From: Deltaproteobacteria bacterium
Lineage (GTDB): Bacteria > SAR324 > JACQKK01
Direction of reading: 5' to 3'
Assembly (NCBI GenBank): GCA_029858505.1
Contig: JAOUEW010000003.1
Location: 186,001-250,000, forward strand
DNA length: 64,000 bases
In this document: piece by piece, positions 51,791 to 60,414 of the stretch
Layout: every line of letters starts with the position of its first letter
Position numbering within the stretch: position 1 is the first letter of the stretch
The notes under the pieces: model-generated
What the model saw: only the letters and a program-made list of their open reading frames with translations
Databases searched by the model: none
Told to the model about the DNA's origin: nothing
Translations under genes and position numbers: made by a program

Positions 51791-53143
51791 ATGACCGCCC
51801 AACTGACCGCTGACCAAGCCTCCGACTTCCTGATTTCACTGGCCAAAGAACACAAGGAAGACCATGTCGATGTGCTGACCGAGCGAGGAGAAAGCCTGTC
51901 GGTGAAGGTATTTCGGGGAAAGGTGGAAAAGGTGGACCAGTCGAACGCCCAGGGGGTGGGGGTGCGGGTGGTGCGGGAGGGCCGCACCGGGCTGGCCTTT
52001 ACCGAACGCCTGACCGCCCCAGCCCTGGAACGTGCCTTTGGCGAGGCCAGGGAAAACGCCCGCCTGATGGACCCCACCGAGGTCATTCTGCCAGAGGCAC
52101 CCCCCCCCACCCCTGACCCTGCCGGGCTGGGGCTGTATAACCCGGCCCTGGAAACCGTGGGGGGGCAAGAACTGGGAGCCTTTGCCCTGGCCATGGAACA
52201 AGCCGCCCGGCAGGCCGCCCCCCAGGTGGCGGAAGTTCCCTACGCGGTGGCCTCTTTGGGGTGGGGAGAAACCCGGCTGGTGTCTAGCCGGGGGGTGGAA
52301 TACCGCCAACGCAGCAACCGGGCCGGGGGGTATTGCTCCGCCCTGCTTACGGCTGGAGACCGCCGCAAGAGCGGGCAATACGGCTGGTCGTCACGGACCT
52401 GGGAGCCTGAAGCCGCCCAACGGGTGGGCCACGAAGCCGTGCGGCGGGGTCATGAATTGCTGGAGGCCAGGGCCATTCCGGGGGGCCGCTTTGCCGTGGT
52501 GTTCGACGAATACACCGCCCCGGAAATGCTGGGCCTGTTTTTGGGGGCTTTTTCGGCAGAGGCCGCCCAAAAAGGGCAGTCGCGGCTGGCGGGCCGCCTG
52601 GGAGAAGAAATTGCCTGGAAGGGCATCACCCTAACCGACCTGCCCCACAAACCAGGGGCCGGGGGCTCCCGCTACTTAGACGGCGAGGGTGTGCCCACCA
52701 AGGATCTGGATCTTATTCGGGAAGGGCGGTTTGCTTCGTTCCTCTATCACATCGAATCGGCCCGCAAAGAAGGGCGATCTTCCACCGGCCACGCCTCCCG
52801 GGGGCTGGGGGGCGGGGTCTCCACCACGTTCCATAATTTGGCGCTGCCCCTGGGCAGCCATAGCCTGGAGGCCCTGTGCGCCCAACCGGAGCGCTGCCTG
52901 CTGGTCACCGAACTGGAGGGGGCCGCTGGCTGCAACGCCCTGAGCGGAGACATCTCCATCGGGGTGCAGGGGTTCTGGATGGAGCAGGGCCAGCGGGTCC
53001 AGGCTGTGGAAAGTGTCACCATCGCTGGAAATTTTTTCGACTTGTTAAAGGGCATCCAAGCCGTGGGCGACCGTTACCAACCCAACCTGTCGCGGCTGTT
53101 TATTCCGGCCCTTTTGGTGGATTCCATGGCGGTTTCCGGTTGA
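51791..53143 (+). CDS. pmbA: PmbA/TldE-type metalloprotease subunit
   Basis: A 450-aa protein of the TldD/PmbA family, which forms a TldD-TldE peptidase acting in maturation of modified peptides and antitoxin turnover. This copy has the PmbA/TldE pattern: GVGVRVVREGRTGLAFTERL near the N-terminus and LEGAAGCNALSGDISIGVQGFWMEQG near the C-terminus. The HExxxH metal site of TldD is not present, as expected for TldE. A tldD partner is not in the window. The ribosome site before the ATG is weak. Confidence 0.92.
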   Translation: MTAQLTADQASDFLISLAKEHKEDHVDVLTERGESLSVKVFRGKVEKVDQSNAQGVGVRVVREGRTGLAFTERLTAPALERAFGEARENARLMDPTEVILPEAPPPTPDPAGLGLYNPALETVGGQELGAFALAMEQAARQAAPQVAEVPYAVASLGWGETRLVSSRGVEYRQRSNRAGGYCSALLTAGDRRKSGQYGWSSRTWEPEAAQRVGHEAVRRGHELLEARAIPGGRFAVVFDEYTAPEMLGLFLGAFSAEAAQKGQSRLAGRLGEEIAWKGITLTDLPHKPGAGGSRYLDGEGVPTKDLDLIREGRFASFLYHIESARKEGRSSTGHASRGLGGGVSTTFHNLALPLGSHSLEALCAQPERCLLVTELEGAAGCNALSGDISIGVQGFWMEQGQRVQAVESVTIAGNFFDLLKGIQAVGDRYQPNLSRLFIPALLVDSMAVSG

Positions 53144-53222
53144 TGTTTTGCCTCCGGTTTGGTGGAATGGAGTCCCAGGCCATGCCTCCCCTGTTTAACC
53201 CTCTCCTTGTGTCCGTCCTCCC

Positions 53223-54629
53223 TTGAACCTTCCCACCGACCGCCAAACCACATTCGAATCCTCTTGGGAAGGCGCCACCGTGCTGGGGCCAGAGGAACAC
53301 GGGGTGCAGCGCAAGCAAATCCATCCGGCCGTGTTAGAGGTGGTATCGCGCCTGAGCAAAGCGGGTCACCCCACCCTGGTGGTGGGGGGGGCCGTGCGGG
53401 ACCTGCTGCTTGGCCGGACCCCCAAAGATTTCGACCTCGCCACCTCGGCCCGACCCGAGCAGGTGAAGGCCCTGTTTCAGCAGGCCCGGATCATCGGGCG
53501 GCGGTTCCGCCTGGTGCTCATCCGCCACAAGGGCATTACCGTAGAGGTGGCCACCTTCCGGGCCGAGCCCAGCCGCAAGGGGGAAGCCGCCATGATTATG
53601 CGCGACAACCGCTTTGGCACCCCCCGAGAAGACGCCTTCCGCCGAGACTTCACCATCAACGCCATGGGGTTCGATCCCCTTACTTTCTCGGTGATTGACT
53701 ACGTGGGGGGGCTGAAAGATTTAAAGCAGCGCACCCTGCGCACCCTGTTTTCGCCCCAAGTCTCCTTCACGGAAGACCCCGTGCGCATGCTGCGGGCCGT
53801 GCGCTTTCAGGTGCGCCTGGGCTTTCAGATGGACCCCGAAATGGAGCGGACCATCCGCGCCATGGCCACGGAAATTTCCCCGGTGGTGCGCCACCGGCTG
53901 GCCGAAGAAACCCAGCGGTTCTTGACCGGCGGGTTTGCCGTGGCCAGCTTTCAGCGCTTCCAGGAACTGGGCCTGCTAAAACCCCTGCTGGCCCTGCAAG
54001 ACCACCGTTGGTTTTTTGCCCACGACGCCCTGGAAAACGCCCTGCCCAAAATGACCCCCTACCTTAAGGCCCTCGACGCCTGGGCGGAGGAGGAACGGGA
54101 GAAGGTGTCTCCCACGGTGGCCTTGCTGGGCTTGCTGTTGATGTTGGGCCACCCCGACTACTTGGCGTTTCTGGCGGCGGAACCCATGGCGGTGGACCGC
54201 CGCCGTAAAGTGATGAATGCCTTTCGGCGGGGCGTGCCCGACATGCTGGCGGAATGGGGCCTGTTAAAAGGGCAGGTGGACCCGGCCATGTTCATTCTGC
54301 TGGCCGCCCATTCTTTGCTACGAGACCGCTGGAAGGCCCGCTTTCACCCCGGACGGCTGATGGGGGGCATTCGGGAAGCCTGGTTGCTGGTGGCCCTGCT
54401 GGCCGGGCATTTGAACCTGGACCGCTCGTTTGTGGCCAAGGGCTTGGCCCTGCTGCCGGAACTGCCGGTGTTTCCCATCCTGGACCACCCCCGGCCAGAC
54501 CGGCACGGCGGAGTGTACGACCCCAGGGCCAAAACTCCTCCCCGCCTGAAACCCCGGGGAGAAGGCCCCCCTGCCAAACGCCGCCGCCGGGGTGGAAAGC
54601 GCGGAAGGGGCCGAGGAACGGGGGGATGA
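53223..54629 (+). CDS. pcnB: Poly(A) polymerase (PcnB type)
   Basis: A 468-aa nucleotidyltransferase of the poly(A) polymerase/CCA-enzyme family. GVQRKQIHPAVLEVV and LVVGGAVRDLLLGRTPKDFDLATSA hold the active-site DxD; FRRDFTINAMGFDP and TEDPVRMLRAVRFQVRLGF follow. The C-terminal tail is strongly basic (KRRRRGGKRGRGRG), as in E. coli PAP I and unlike short CCA enzymes, so polyadenylation is favoured. The start is TTG at 53223 because no earlier ATG exists and the conserved QRK region follows; it is the least certain part. Confidence 0.9.
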   Translation: MNLPTDRQTTFESSWEGATVLGPEEHGVQRKQIHPAVLEVVSRLSKAGHPTLVVGGAVRDLLLGRTPKDFDLATSARPEQVKALFQQARIIGRRFRLVLIRHKGITVEVATFRAEPSRKGEAAMIMRDNRFGTPREDAFRRDFTINAMGFDPLTFSVIDYVGGLKDLKQRTLRTLFSPQVSFTEDPVRMLRAVRFQVRLGFQMDPEMERTIRAMATEISPVVRHRLAEETQRFLTGGFAVASFQRFQELGLLKPLLALQDHRWFFAHDALENALPKMTPYLKALDAWAEEEREKVSPTVALLGLLLMLGHPDYLAFLAAEPMAVDRRRKVMNAFRRGVPDMLAEWGLLKGQVDPAMFILLAAHSLLRDRWKARFHPGRLMGGIREAWLLVALLAGHLNLDRSFVAKGLALLPELPVFPILDHPRPDRHGGVYDPRAKTPPRLKPRGEGPPAKRRRRGGKRGRGRGTGG

Positions 54630-54709
54630 AATTTCCTGGTAGAGGCAAAATCTCCTCTGTGGTACAAATAATTGGCCCTCTTCACCCGAAAATCATTCAA
54701 GGATGTTCC

Positions 54710-55402
54710 ATGAATCCCCTTTCCCTATTTGTTTCTCTCCGCCTTGTTTCTCTCCGCCGCTTGCCCATGACCCTGGTCGTGGCGGTTCTTATGTCGGGTG
54801 CCGTGCCCCAGTTGGCCCTGGCCGAAGGCGAAGTTCAGGCCGCCGTGTCTCCCATTCCAGCCGCCCTTCCGGCCCCGGCCTGGGCCGCCCCCCAAGACCA
54901 GGGGCTGGTGTGGCTGAAGGCCTCGATCATCACCCCCAAAAGTAAAAACCCCAGAGATGGGACCCAGACCCACCAGGCCACCCAGGTGGTGTTGACCGAC
55001 GGCAATCAAGAATTTCTGCTGGAAAACCGCCAAGGGGTACTGGCGGGAACCTTGCCCCCCGGAACCTATCACCTCATCGAAATTCGGCGGAAGGAAGAAT
55101 TCAACGGCAACATCACCGTGTTCCGCTACTTCCCTCCGGTGGAAAACTGGATGACGGTCCGTTCTTCCGCCGGTGGAACCGTGTTTGTCGGCATCCTGGA
55201 AATTCGGGCCAAGGGTTTTCTCACCTGGAACGATAAAATCCCCTTCCTGCGCACCGCCACGGCTAAGGAAGAGCAATCCAGCCGCACCCAGTTGGCGGCC
55301 ACCCTGCCCGACAACCACCCCTGGGCGGCAGCCCTGGCCAAACCCGGCCGGGTCGAAGCCCCCCCGGCCCATGTTCCCGGTAAACGCCGGCGGCACCGGT
55401 AA
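54710..55402 (+). CDS. Exported protein of unknown function
   Basis: A 230-aa exported protein. The signal peptide (LPMTLVVAVLMSGAVPQLALA-EG) is clear; the mature part is beta-rich (VVLTDGNQEFLLENRQGVLAGTLPPGTYHLIEI, RYFPPVENWMTVRS), resembling small periplasmic beta-sandwich domains, then a Pro-rich, basic end (GKRRRHR). The ATG at 54710 has AAGGA 6 bases upstream. It follows pcnB after 80 bases and precedes coaBC. No family is recognised. Confidence 0.75.
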   Translation: MNPLSLFVSLRLVSLRRLPMTLVVAVLMSGAVPQLALAEGEVQAAVSPIPAALPAPAWAAPQDQGLVWLKASIITPKSKNPRDGTQTHQATQVVLTDGNQEFLLENRQGVLAGTLPPGTYHLIEIRRKEEFNGNITVFRYFPPVENWMTVRSSAGGTVFVGILEIRAKGFLTWNDKIPFLRTATAKEEQSSRTQLAATLPDNHPWAAALAKPGRVEAPPAHVPGKRRRHR

Positions 55403-55420
55403 CGCTCCCCTCACCGCCCC

Positions 55421-56635
55421 ATGAACCCACTGCAAGGCCGCGAAATTGTGCTGGGCGTGTGCGGAGGCATTGCCGCTTACAAAGCGGTGAGCCTGCTGCG
55501 CCTGCTGGTGCAGGCCGGGGCCGGGGTGAACGTGGTGATGACCGCCGGGGCCCAGCGGTTCGTGGCGCCCCTTACCTTTCAAACCTTGTCTGGCCGCCCA
55601 GTGGGCACCGACCTGTTCAGCCTGGATCAAGAAAGCCGCATGGGCCACATTCAACTGGCCGACTCGGCCCAGGCCGTGGTCGTGGCCCCCGCCACCGCCC
55701 ACCTGCTGGCCAAGCTGCGGGCCGGTTTGTCCGACGACCTCCTCTCCACCCTGCTGTTGGCCACCCCGGCCCCGGTGTTTCTGGCCCCGGCCATGAACGA
55801 CCGCATGTGGGTCCACCCCGCCACCACGGAAAACCTGGCGGTGTTGCAACAGCGGGGGGTGCATATCATTCCCCCAGAGCACGGTTACTTGGCGGAGGGA
55901 CGGGAAGGCGTGGGCCGCTTGGCGGAGCCGGAGACCATCTTGGCGGGGCTGGCGGCTTGGTTTTCTCGCGGGGAAGGTATCTTGAACGGCCGCACGGTGA
56001 TCGTTTCCGCCGGGCCCACCGAGGAACCCCTGGACCCCGTGCGCAGCCTGACCAACCGTTCCAGCGGAAAGATGGGATTTGCCCTGGCCCAAGCCGCCCA
56101 AGAGGCCGGTGCCAAGGTGTTGTTGGTGAGCGGCCCCGTGGCCCTGCCCACCCCGCCGGGGGTAGAGCGGGTGAACGTGCGCACGGCGGTAGACATGGAG
56201 CAGGCCGTGCTGGGGCGCCAAGCCCAGGCCGATGCCCTGATTCTGGCCGCCGCCGTGGCGGATTACCGGCCCAAAGAAGCCAGCCTGTCGAAGATCAAAC
56301 GAGCCCTCCGCCCGGCCCTAACCCTGGAACTGGTGGCCAACCCAGACATTGCCGCCCAAGCGGGCCGCGCCAAACAACCAGGGCAGGTGCTGGCCGTGTT
56401 CGCCGCTGAAACCGAGCAGTTAGAAACCCATGCCGCCGCCAAGCTGGCCGCCAAAAATGCCGACTTGGTGGTGGCCAACAACCCCACCCTGCCCGGCGCC
56501 GGGTTTGGAGACGATTTGAATGAAGGTTGGCTGCTGCGAAAAGGGGAGGAACCAGAGGCACTGCCACGCCAAACCAAGGCCGCCATGGCCCGCCGGGTCA
56601 TCGAGGCGGTGGCCGCCCTGCTGCCCAAGCCCTAG
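55421..56635 (+). CDS. coaBC: Phosphopantothenoylcysteine decarboxylase/synthetase
   Basis: A 404-aa bifunctional enzyme of CoA synthesis. The CoaC part has the flavin loop GVCGGIAAYKAVSL, HIQLAD (the catalytic His region) and PAMNDRMW; the CoaB part has SAGPTEEPLDPVR, LTNRSSGKMG (the acyl-transfer Asn), AAAVADYRP and KIKR. In the CoaC flap, where many CoaC proteins have LACG with a catalytic Cys, this one reads LAEGREGVGRL, so that Cys is Glu. The product is otherwise complete. Its 3' end overlaps the convergent mraY by four bases. Confidence 0.93.
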   Translation: MNPLQGREIVLGVCGGIAAYKAVSLLRLLVQAGAGVNVVMTAGAQRFVAPLTFQTLSGRPVGTDLFSLDQESRMGHIQLADSAQAVVVAPATAHLLAKLRAGLSDDLLSTLLLATPAPVFLAPAMNDRMWVHPATTENLAVLQQRGVHIIPPEHGYLAEGREGVGRLAEPETILAGLAAWFSRGEGILNGRTVIVSAGPTEEPLDPVRSLTNRSSGKMGFALAQAAQEAGAKVLLVSGPVALPTPPGVERVNVRTAVDMEQAVLGRQAQADALILAAAVADYRPKEASLSKIKRALRPALTLELVANPDIAAQAGRAKQPGQVLAVFAAETEQLETHAAAKLAAKNADLVVANNPTLPGAGFGDDLNEGWLLRKGEEPEALPRQTKAAMARRVIEAVAALLPKP

Positions 56636-57888
56636 CGCACTTTAAAATACACCATCAGCGACAACGCCAGCAGCCACAAAGACAAAATGTGCAGCCGCCA
56701 CACCACCCGGCTGTTCACGTCTTCCGCGCGGTTCAACTGGTCGGCCACCTCAGGGGGGTGAAAGCCCAGCCGCTTCTTAAACTCAACCCACACCGATACA
56801 ATCTTGCGGGGTTCCTCTCGCCAGGTCCACAGGGCCTGCAAATGGTGGTGGTAGGGGGCCCGATAAAAAAACCGCACCCGCTCCGCCGTCTCCCGCCCCT
56901 TCCAGGCCAGCATCAGCTTAAAGAAACTTCGCTGAATCATGGTCGACACCGTGGTCAGCACCATCATGCCCCCCACCAGCGGGAAGAACAGCTCGACCTT
57001 TAAGAAAATGAACATGGCCCCCAGCACCGCCCCCAGGGAAAGTGCCCCCAGGTCGCCCATGATAATGAGCGCTGGCGGGGCGTTGAACCGCAGAAAGGCC
57101 AACCCGCTGGCCAAAATGGCCGCCGAAAACACCGCCAGTTCTTTCAGGTCAGGGTCAAGGGCTGGCACCCGCAGCCGCGCCGCCAAGTCGGCGTCGCCCC
57201 CCACATAGGCCACGGCGGCCAAAAACAGCGTGTTGGTAAGGATGGGTACGGTGGCCAGCGAGTCCATGCCGTCGGTGAGATTCACCGCGTTGGCCCCGGC
57301 CACAATCACGAACACCATGAAGGGAATGAACAGGTGCTTGGGCAGGTAGGGGTACCACCAGTCGAGGGGAATTCCTGGAACCACCATGTGACCGTCAATG
57401 GCCACGTAACGGTACAGACCCGCCACCACCACCAGCGCCACCACCACCTCCAGCAACAGGCGCAAGGAGCCAGAAATTCCATCGGCTTTGTCGGTATAGT
57501 GTTTCTTTTCCGCTTGACCCTCTTCCACCCTGCGGCGGTGAATGATCTTCACCACGTCGTCCCAGGCCCCAATCAGCGCGAACGACACCAGAATGGCCAG
57601 CAGGGCCAGCACGAACTGGTTGGGCCGTGTCCACAACAGCACGCTAACCGTAATGGCCACCGTTAGCAGCGCCCCCCCCATGATGGGCTTGGCTCCGCTG
57701 TAGGGGAACCCATGTTGGGGTGCCGGGCGGAAATCGGCGGTGATGCCCCGGGCGCGAAAGGCGCGGATCATGCCCGGCATGAAGAAAATCACCAGCCAAT
57801 AGGTGGAGAGAAAGGCCATCCCCCCCCGAAAAAAAACGGATTGGAAAATTTGATAGGGCCAATTGGAATACAGCAGGTCAGAGACCAT
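56632..57888 (-). CDS. mraY: Phospho-N-acetylmuramoyl-pentapeptide-transferase MraY
   Basis: MraY forms lipid I in peptidoglycan synthesis. The 418-aa polytopic protein shows the family aspartate motifs: GAWDDVVK, NAVNLTDGMDSLA and the FRAPYHHHLQ motif near the C-terminus, with GAKPIMGGAL in the first cytosolic loop. It is about 55 residues longer than the E. coli enzyme. MraY normally belongs to the dcw cluster; here it is the last gene of the rpsB-tsf-pyrH-frr group, 31 bases after frr, and no other murein gene is near. Confidence 0.93.
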   Translation of the reverse strand: MVSDLLYSNWPYQIFQSVFFRGGMAFLSTYWLVIFFMPGMIRAFRARGITADFRPAPQHGFPYSGAKPIMGGALLTVAITVSVLLWTRPNQFVLALLAILVSFALIGAWDDVVKIIHRRRVEEGQAEKKHYTDKADGISGSLRLLLEVVVALVVVAGLYRYVAIDGHMVVPGIPLDWWYPYLPKHLFIPFMVFVIVAGANAVNLTDGMDSLATVPILTNTLFLAAVAYVGGDADLAARLRVPALDPDLKELAVFSAAILASGLAFLRFNAPPALIIMGDLGALSLGAVLGAMFIFLKVELFFPLVGGMMVLTTVSTMIQRSFFKLMLAWKGRETAERVRFFYRAPYHHHLQALWTWREEPRKIVSVWVEFKKRLGFHPPEVADQLNRAEDVNSRVVWRLHILSLWLLALSLMVYFKVR

Positions 57889-57919
57889 GGGGCTAGGGGG
57901 GGAGAAGGGAGGTAGAAGA

Positions 57920-58489
57920 TCAGACCGTCATCAATTCCTTGTCTTTATCCACAACCAGCTTGTCGATGTTTTTCACGTGATTATCGGTGGCCGCCTGCAC
58001 GTGGTCTTGGGCGGTTCGTTCGGCATCCTGAGAAATGGCTTTTTCTTTCTCCATTTTCTTCAAGCGGTCGTTGGCGTCGCGCCGCACGTTGCGGATGGCG
58101 ATTTTGGCGTCTTCCCCCATTTTCTTTACCTGCTTCACCAGTTCTTTGCGGCGTTCCTCGGTGGGGGTCGGCACGGGAACGCGCACCAGCCGGCCGTCTT
58201 GGCTGGCCGTCATGCCCAGGGAAGCGTTGTTGATCGCTTTCTCCACGTCTTTCAAAATGCCGCCATCGTAGGGAGACACCGTGAGCATTTGGCTGTCGAG
58301 CACGGCAATGTTGGCCAGGTTGGGCAGCGGTGTGGGGGTTCCATAATAATCCACCATCACGTGGGCCAGAATGCCGGGGTGGGCACGCCCGGTGCGTACC
58401 GAGGCCAGGTCCTTCTTGAACACCTCGATGGCCTGGTCCATTTTGCGGGCGGTTTCTTTTTCGATCTCCTTGATCTTGGCGTCTTCCAT
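57920..58489 (-). CDS. frr: Ribosome recycling factor
   Basis: RRF splits post-termination ribosomes with EF-G. The 189-aa product has the standard course: KIKEIEKETARKMDQAIEVFKKDLASVRTGRAHP, DYYGTPTPLPNLANI, VSPYDGGILKDVEKAI, RKELVKQVKKMGEDAKIAIRNVRRDAND. The ATG at 58489 is chosen because it gives the family length; the open frame to 58591 would overlap pyrH. It lies 37 bases after pyrH. Confidence 0.96.
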   Translation of the reverse strand: MEDAKIKEIEKETARKMDQAIEVFKKDLASVRTGRAHPGILAHVMVDYYGTPTPLPNLANIAVLDSQMLTVSPYDGGILKDVEKAINNASLGMTASQDGRLVRVPVPTPTEERRKELVKQVKKMGEDAKIAIRNVRRDANDRLKKMEKEKAISQDAERTAQDHVQAATDNHVKNIDKLVVDKDKELMTV

Positions 58490-58526
58490 GGGGGCTTTGG
58501 GGGAGAAAGGTTGAATGAGGGGGGGG

Positions 58527-59240
58527 TCAGCTGACCAGGGTTCCGGCCACGCCGTCGCGCACGGCATGCAGCAGTGAACCTTCCGTTCCAATGTTCACCA
58601 CCATGATGGGCATTTTGTTGTCTTTGCAAAAGGCCACGGCGGTAGAATCCATGACATTGAGGTCTTGTTGCAGCACTTCGTTGTAGGTCAGGCGTTCGAA
58701 CCGTTTGGCGTTGGGGTGAATTTTGGGGTCTTTGTCGTACACGCCGTCCACCTTGGTTCCCTTAATCAAAACGTCGGCCCCCATTTCCGAGGCCCGCAGG
58801 CTGGCCGCGGTGTCGGTGGTGAAGAACGGGTTGCCCGTGCCCGCGGCAAAGATCACCACCCGGTTCATCCGCAGGTGATGGTCCATCCGGCGCTTGATGT
58901 AGGTTTCGGCGATGGCCTTTAGCTCGATGGCGCTCATCACCCGGGTTTCCAGGCCAATCCGCTCCAGGGCATCTTGCAAAAACAGGGCGTTCATCACGGT
59001 GGCCAGCATGCCCATGTGGTCCCCCACCACCCGGTCCATGCCCACCGGGGCCGACCGGGCGCCGCGGAAAATGTTCCCGCCGCCCACCATCAAGCCCACC
59101 TTCACTTGTTCTTTGCAAACTTCGTGAACTTGGCGGGCCAAGCCGTCAATCACGGCGTGATCGAAACCAAACCCGTTCTTTCCGCCGAACACCTCGCCGG
59201 AAAGTTTGATCAGCACCCGTTGAAACCGAAGCTCCGCCAA
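58527..59240 (-). CDS. pyrH: UMP kinase
   Basis: PyrH phosphorylates UMP in pyrimidine nucleotide synthesis. The 237-aa product has RVLIKLSGEVFG, VGGGNIFRG, FAAGTGNPFFTTDTAA and LIKGTKVDGVYDKDP, all family-defining. The start is decided between TTG 59240, with AAGGG 7 bases upstream and the normal N-terminus, and ATG 59300, which overlaps the tsf stop by one base but lacks a ribosome site and places a very strong hairpin in its first codons. TTG is preferred. Confidence 0.9.
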   Translation of the reverse strand: MAELRFQRVLIKLSGEVFGGKNGFGFDHAVIDGLARQVHEVCKEQVKVGLMVGGGNIFRGARSAPVGMDRVVGDHMGMLATVMNALFLQDALERIGLETRVMSAIELKAIAETYIKRRMDHHLRMNRVVIFAAGTGNPFFTTDTAASLRASEMGADVLIKGTKVDGVYDKDPKIHPNAKRFERLTYNEVLQQDLNVMDSTAVAFCKDNKMPIMVVNIGTEGSLLHAVRDGVAGTLVS

Positions 59241-59271
59241 AGGATTGCCCTTAAACGATGTTTTTGAAATG

Positions 59272-59294
59272 GGGGCGGGGTTGCCCCCCGCCCC
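59272..59294 (-). promoter_or_regulatory. Strong GC hairpin at the tsf-pyrH junction
   Basis: GGGGCGGGG (59272-59280) pairs perfectly with CCCCGCCCC (59286-59294), 5-base loop. No T-tract follows on the reverse strand, so it is not a classical terminator; it may block ribosomes at an upstream ATG, stabilise the tsf 3' end, or tune pyrH. Confidence 0.6.
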
Positions 59295-59299
59295 ATCCA

Positions 59300-60154
59300 T
59301 TAAAACTGCAGCTTAATGAAACCCGTCACGTTCAGTTTGGCCCCCAGGGTCTTGCTCTGTTCGGCCAACAACTGGCTGATGGTTTGATCGGGGTTCTTCA
59401 CGAAGGGCTGACTGAACAAGGTGACTTCTTTCAGAAACTTATTCATGCGCCCCTGCACCATTTTTTGGATGATGTCCTCTGGCTTGCCCGATTCGCGGGC
59501 CTGGGCGGTGAAGATTTCTTTCTCTTTGTCTAGCACGGCCGGGTCCAGTTCGCTTTCGTTCAGGGCATGCACTTGAGAGGCCGCGATGTGCATGGCCAGG
59601 TCCCGGCCCAGGGCTTCCAGGGCGGCGGCGGGGGCTTTGCCCTCGGCCGACAGGGTCACCAGCACGCCGATGCGGCCGTTGGAGTGCACGTAACCCCCCA
59701 CCACGCCGCCAGCGGCGGCCTCGACCCGTTTGCCCGCCACCAGCTGAACGTTTTCTCCCATGGTGGCCACCGCCTGGGTAATGCGGTCGGCCACGGTGCC
59801 CGTGCCTTCGGTTAGGGGTTGGGCGGAAATGTTTTGGTCGCCCTTGGCCAGCACCTGTTTGGCCATTTGGGTGAGCAGAGATTGGAATTGGTCGTTGCGA
59901 GAGACGAAGTCGGTCTCGCAGGCCAAATGCACGATGGCGGCCGATTGGCCCCCCGGCCCGAAGGCCACTTGAATGCCGCCCTCTTTGGTTTCTCGGCCAG
60001 ATTTTTTAGCCGCTACGGAAAGACCTTTCTTGCGCAGCCACTCGGTGGCGCTGTCCATATCTCCCCCGGTTTCTTCCAGGGCTTTTTTGCAATCCATCAT
60101 GGCAACGCCGGTGGCGTTTCTCAGTTCCATGACCTTGGCGGCGGTAATCGTCAT
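59300..60154 (-). CDS. tsf: Elongation factor Ts
   Basis: EF-Ts is the nucleotide exchange factor for EF-Tu. The 284-aa product starts MTITAAKVMELRNATGVAMMDCKKAL (the UBA-like domain; the ATG at 60154) and has CETDFVSRNDQF, the hallmark TDFV motif. The long open frame up to 60271 crosses the repeat array and is not conserved, so it is not used. A 260-base leader with an intrinsic terminator and a 4x13-bp repeat separates it from rpsB. Confidence 0.95.
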   Translation of the reverse strand: MTITAAKVMELRNATGVAMMDCKKALEETGGDMDSATEWLRKKGLSVAAKKSGRETKEGGIQVAFGPGGQSAAIVHLACETDFVSRNDQFQSLLTQMAKQVLAKGDQNISAQPLTEGTGTVADRITQAVATMGENVQLVAGKRVEAAAGGVVGGYVHSNGRIGVLVTLSAEGKAPAAALEALGRDLAMHIAASQVHALNESELDPAVLDKEKEIFTAQARESGKPEDIIQKMVQGRMNKFLKEVTLFSQPFVKNPDQTISQLLAEQSKTLGAKLNVTGFIKLQF

Positions 60155-60195
60155 CCTGTCATCCGTGTGGTGGTGTGGGGTGTTGAAGATCGTCT

Positions 60196-60247
60196 TACAA
60201 ATCCTTCGTACAAATCCTTCGTACAAATCCTTCGTACAAATCATTCG
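60196..60247 (-). repeat. Four tandem 13-bp repeats in the tsf leader
   Basis: TACAAATCCTTCG is repeated four times without gaps (60196-60208, 60209-60221, 60222-60234, 60235-60247); the last has one change. On the coding (reverse) strand the unit is CGAAGGATTTGTA, so AAGGA recurs every 13 bases starting about 50 bases before the tsf start. Confidence 0.85.
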
Positions 60248-60248
60248 T

Positions 60249-60269
60249 GCGGCAAATATCTGGTGCCGC
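60249..60269 (-). promoter_or_regulatory. Inverted repeat in the tsf leader
   Basis: GCGGCA (60249-60254) and TGCCGC (60264-60269) are exact inverse arms 9 bases apart, right beside the 13-bp repeats. It could form a small hairpin in the tsf leader RNA or be a protein site. Confidence 0.4.
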
Positions 60270-60388
60270 AAAGATCTTGTCGCGTAAACGTCACAGTTCC
60301 GTTGACCTTCGGGTCACGTTGAAAAAGGAGTCATTTTAATACACCAAGCCCTTTGAGCCTCAGCGTTAATCCATGAAACAACAGCCAG

Positions 60389-60411
60389 AAAAAGGGGGCC
60401 CAAAGGCCCCC
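60389..60411 (-). terminator. Intrinsic terminator between rpsB and tsf
   Basis: On the reverse strand a perfect 7-bp GC stem (GGGGGCC with GGCCCCC, forward 60394-60400 and 60405-60411), 4-base loop, is followed by five T residues (60389-60393). It starts 3 bases after the rpsB stop, so it should end or attenuate the rpsB transcript before tsf. Confidence 0.85.
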
Positions 60412-60414
60412 TGG

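Noticed and set aside
54254-54709. Upstream extension of the exported-protein gene at 54710
   Set aside because: The open frame to 54254 runs through pcnB in another frame and has no signal-peptide start; ATG 54710 has AAGGA and a proper signal sequence.
60196-60247. CRISPR array
   Set aside because: The 13-bp units are contiguous with no spacers.
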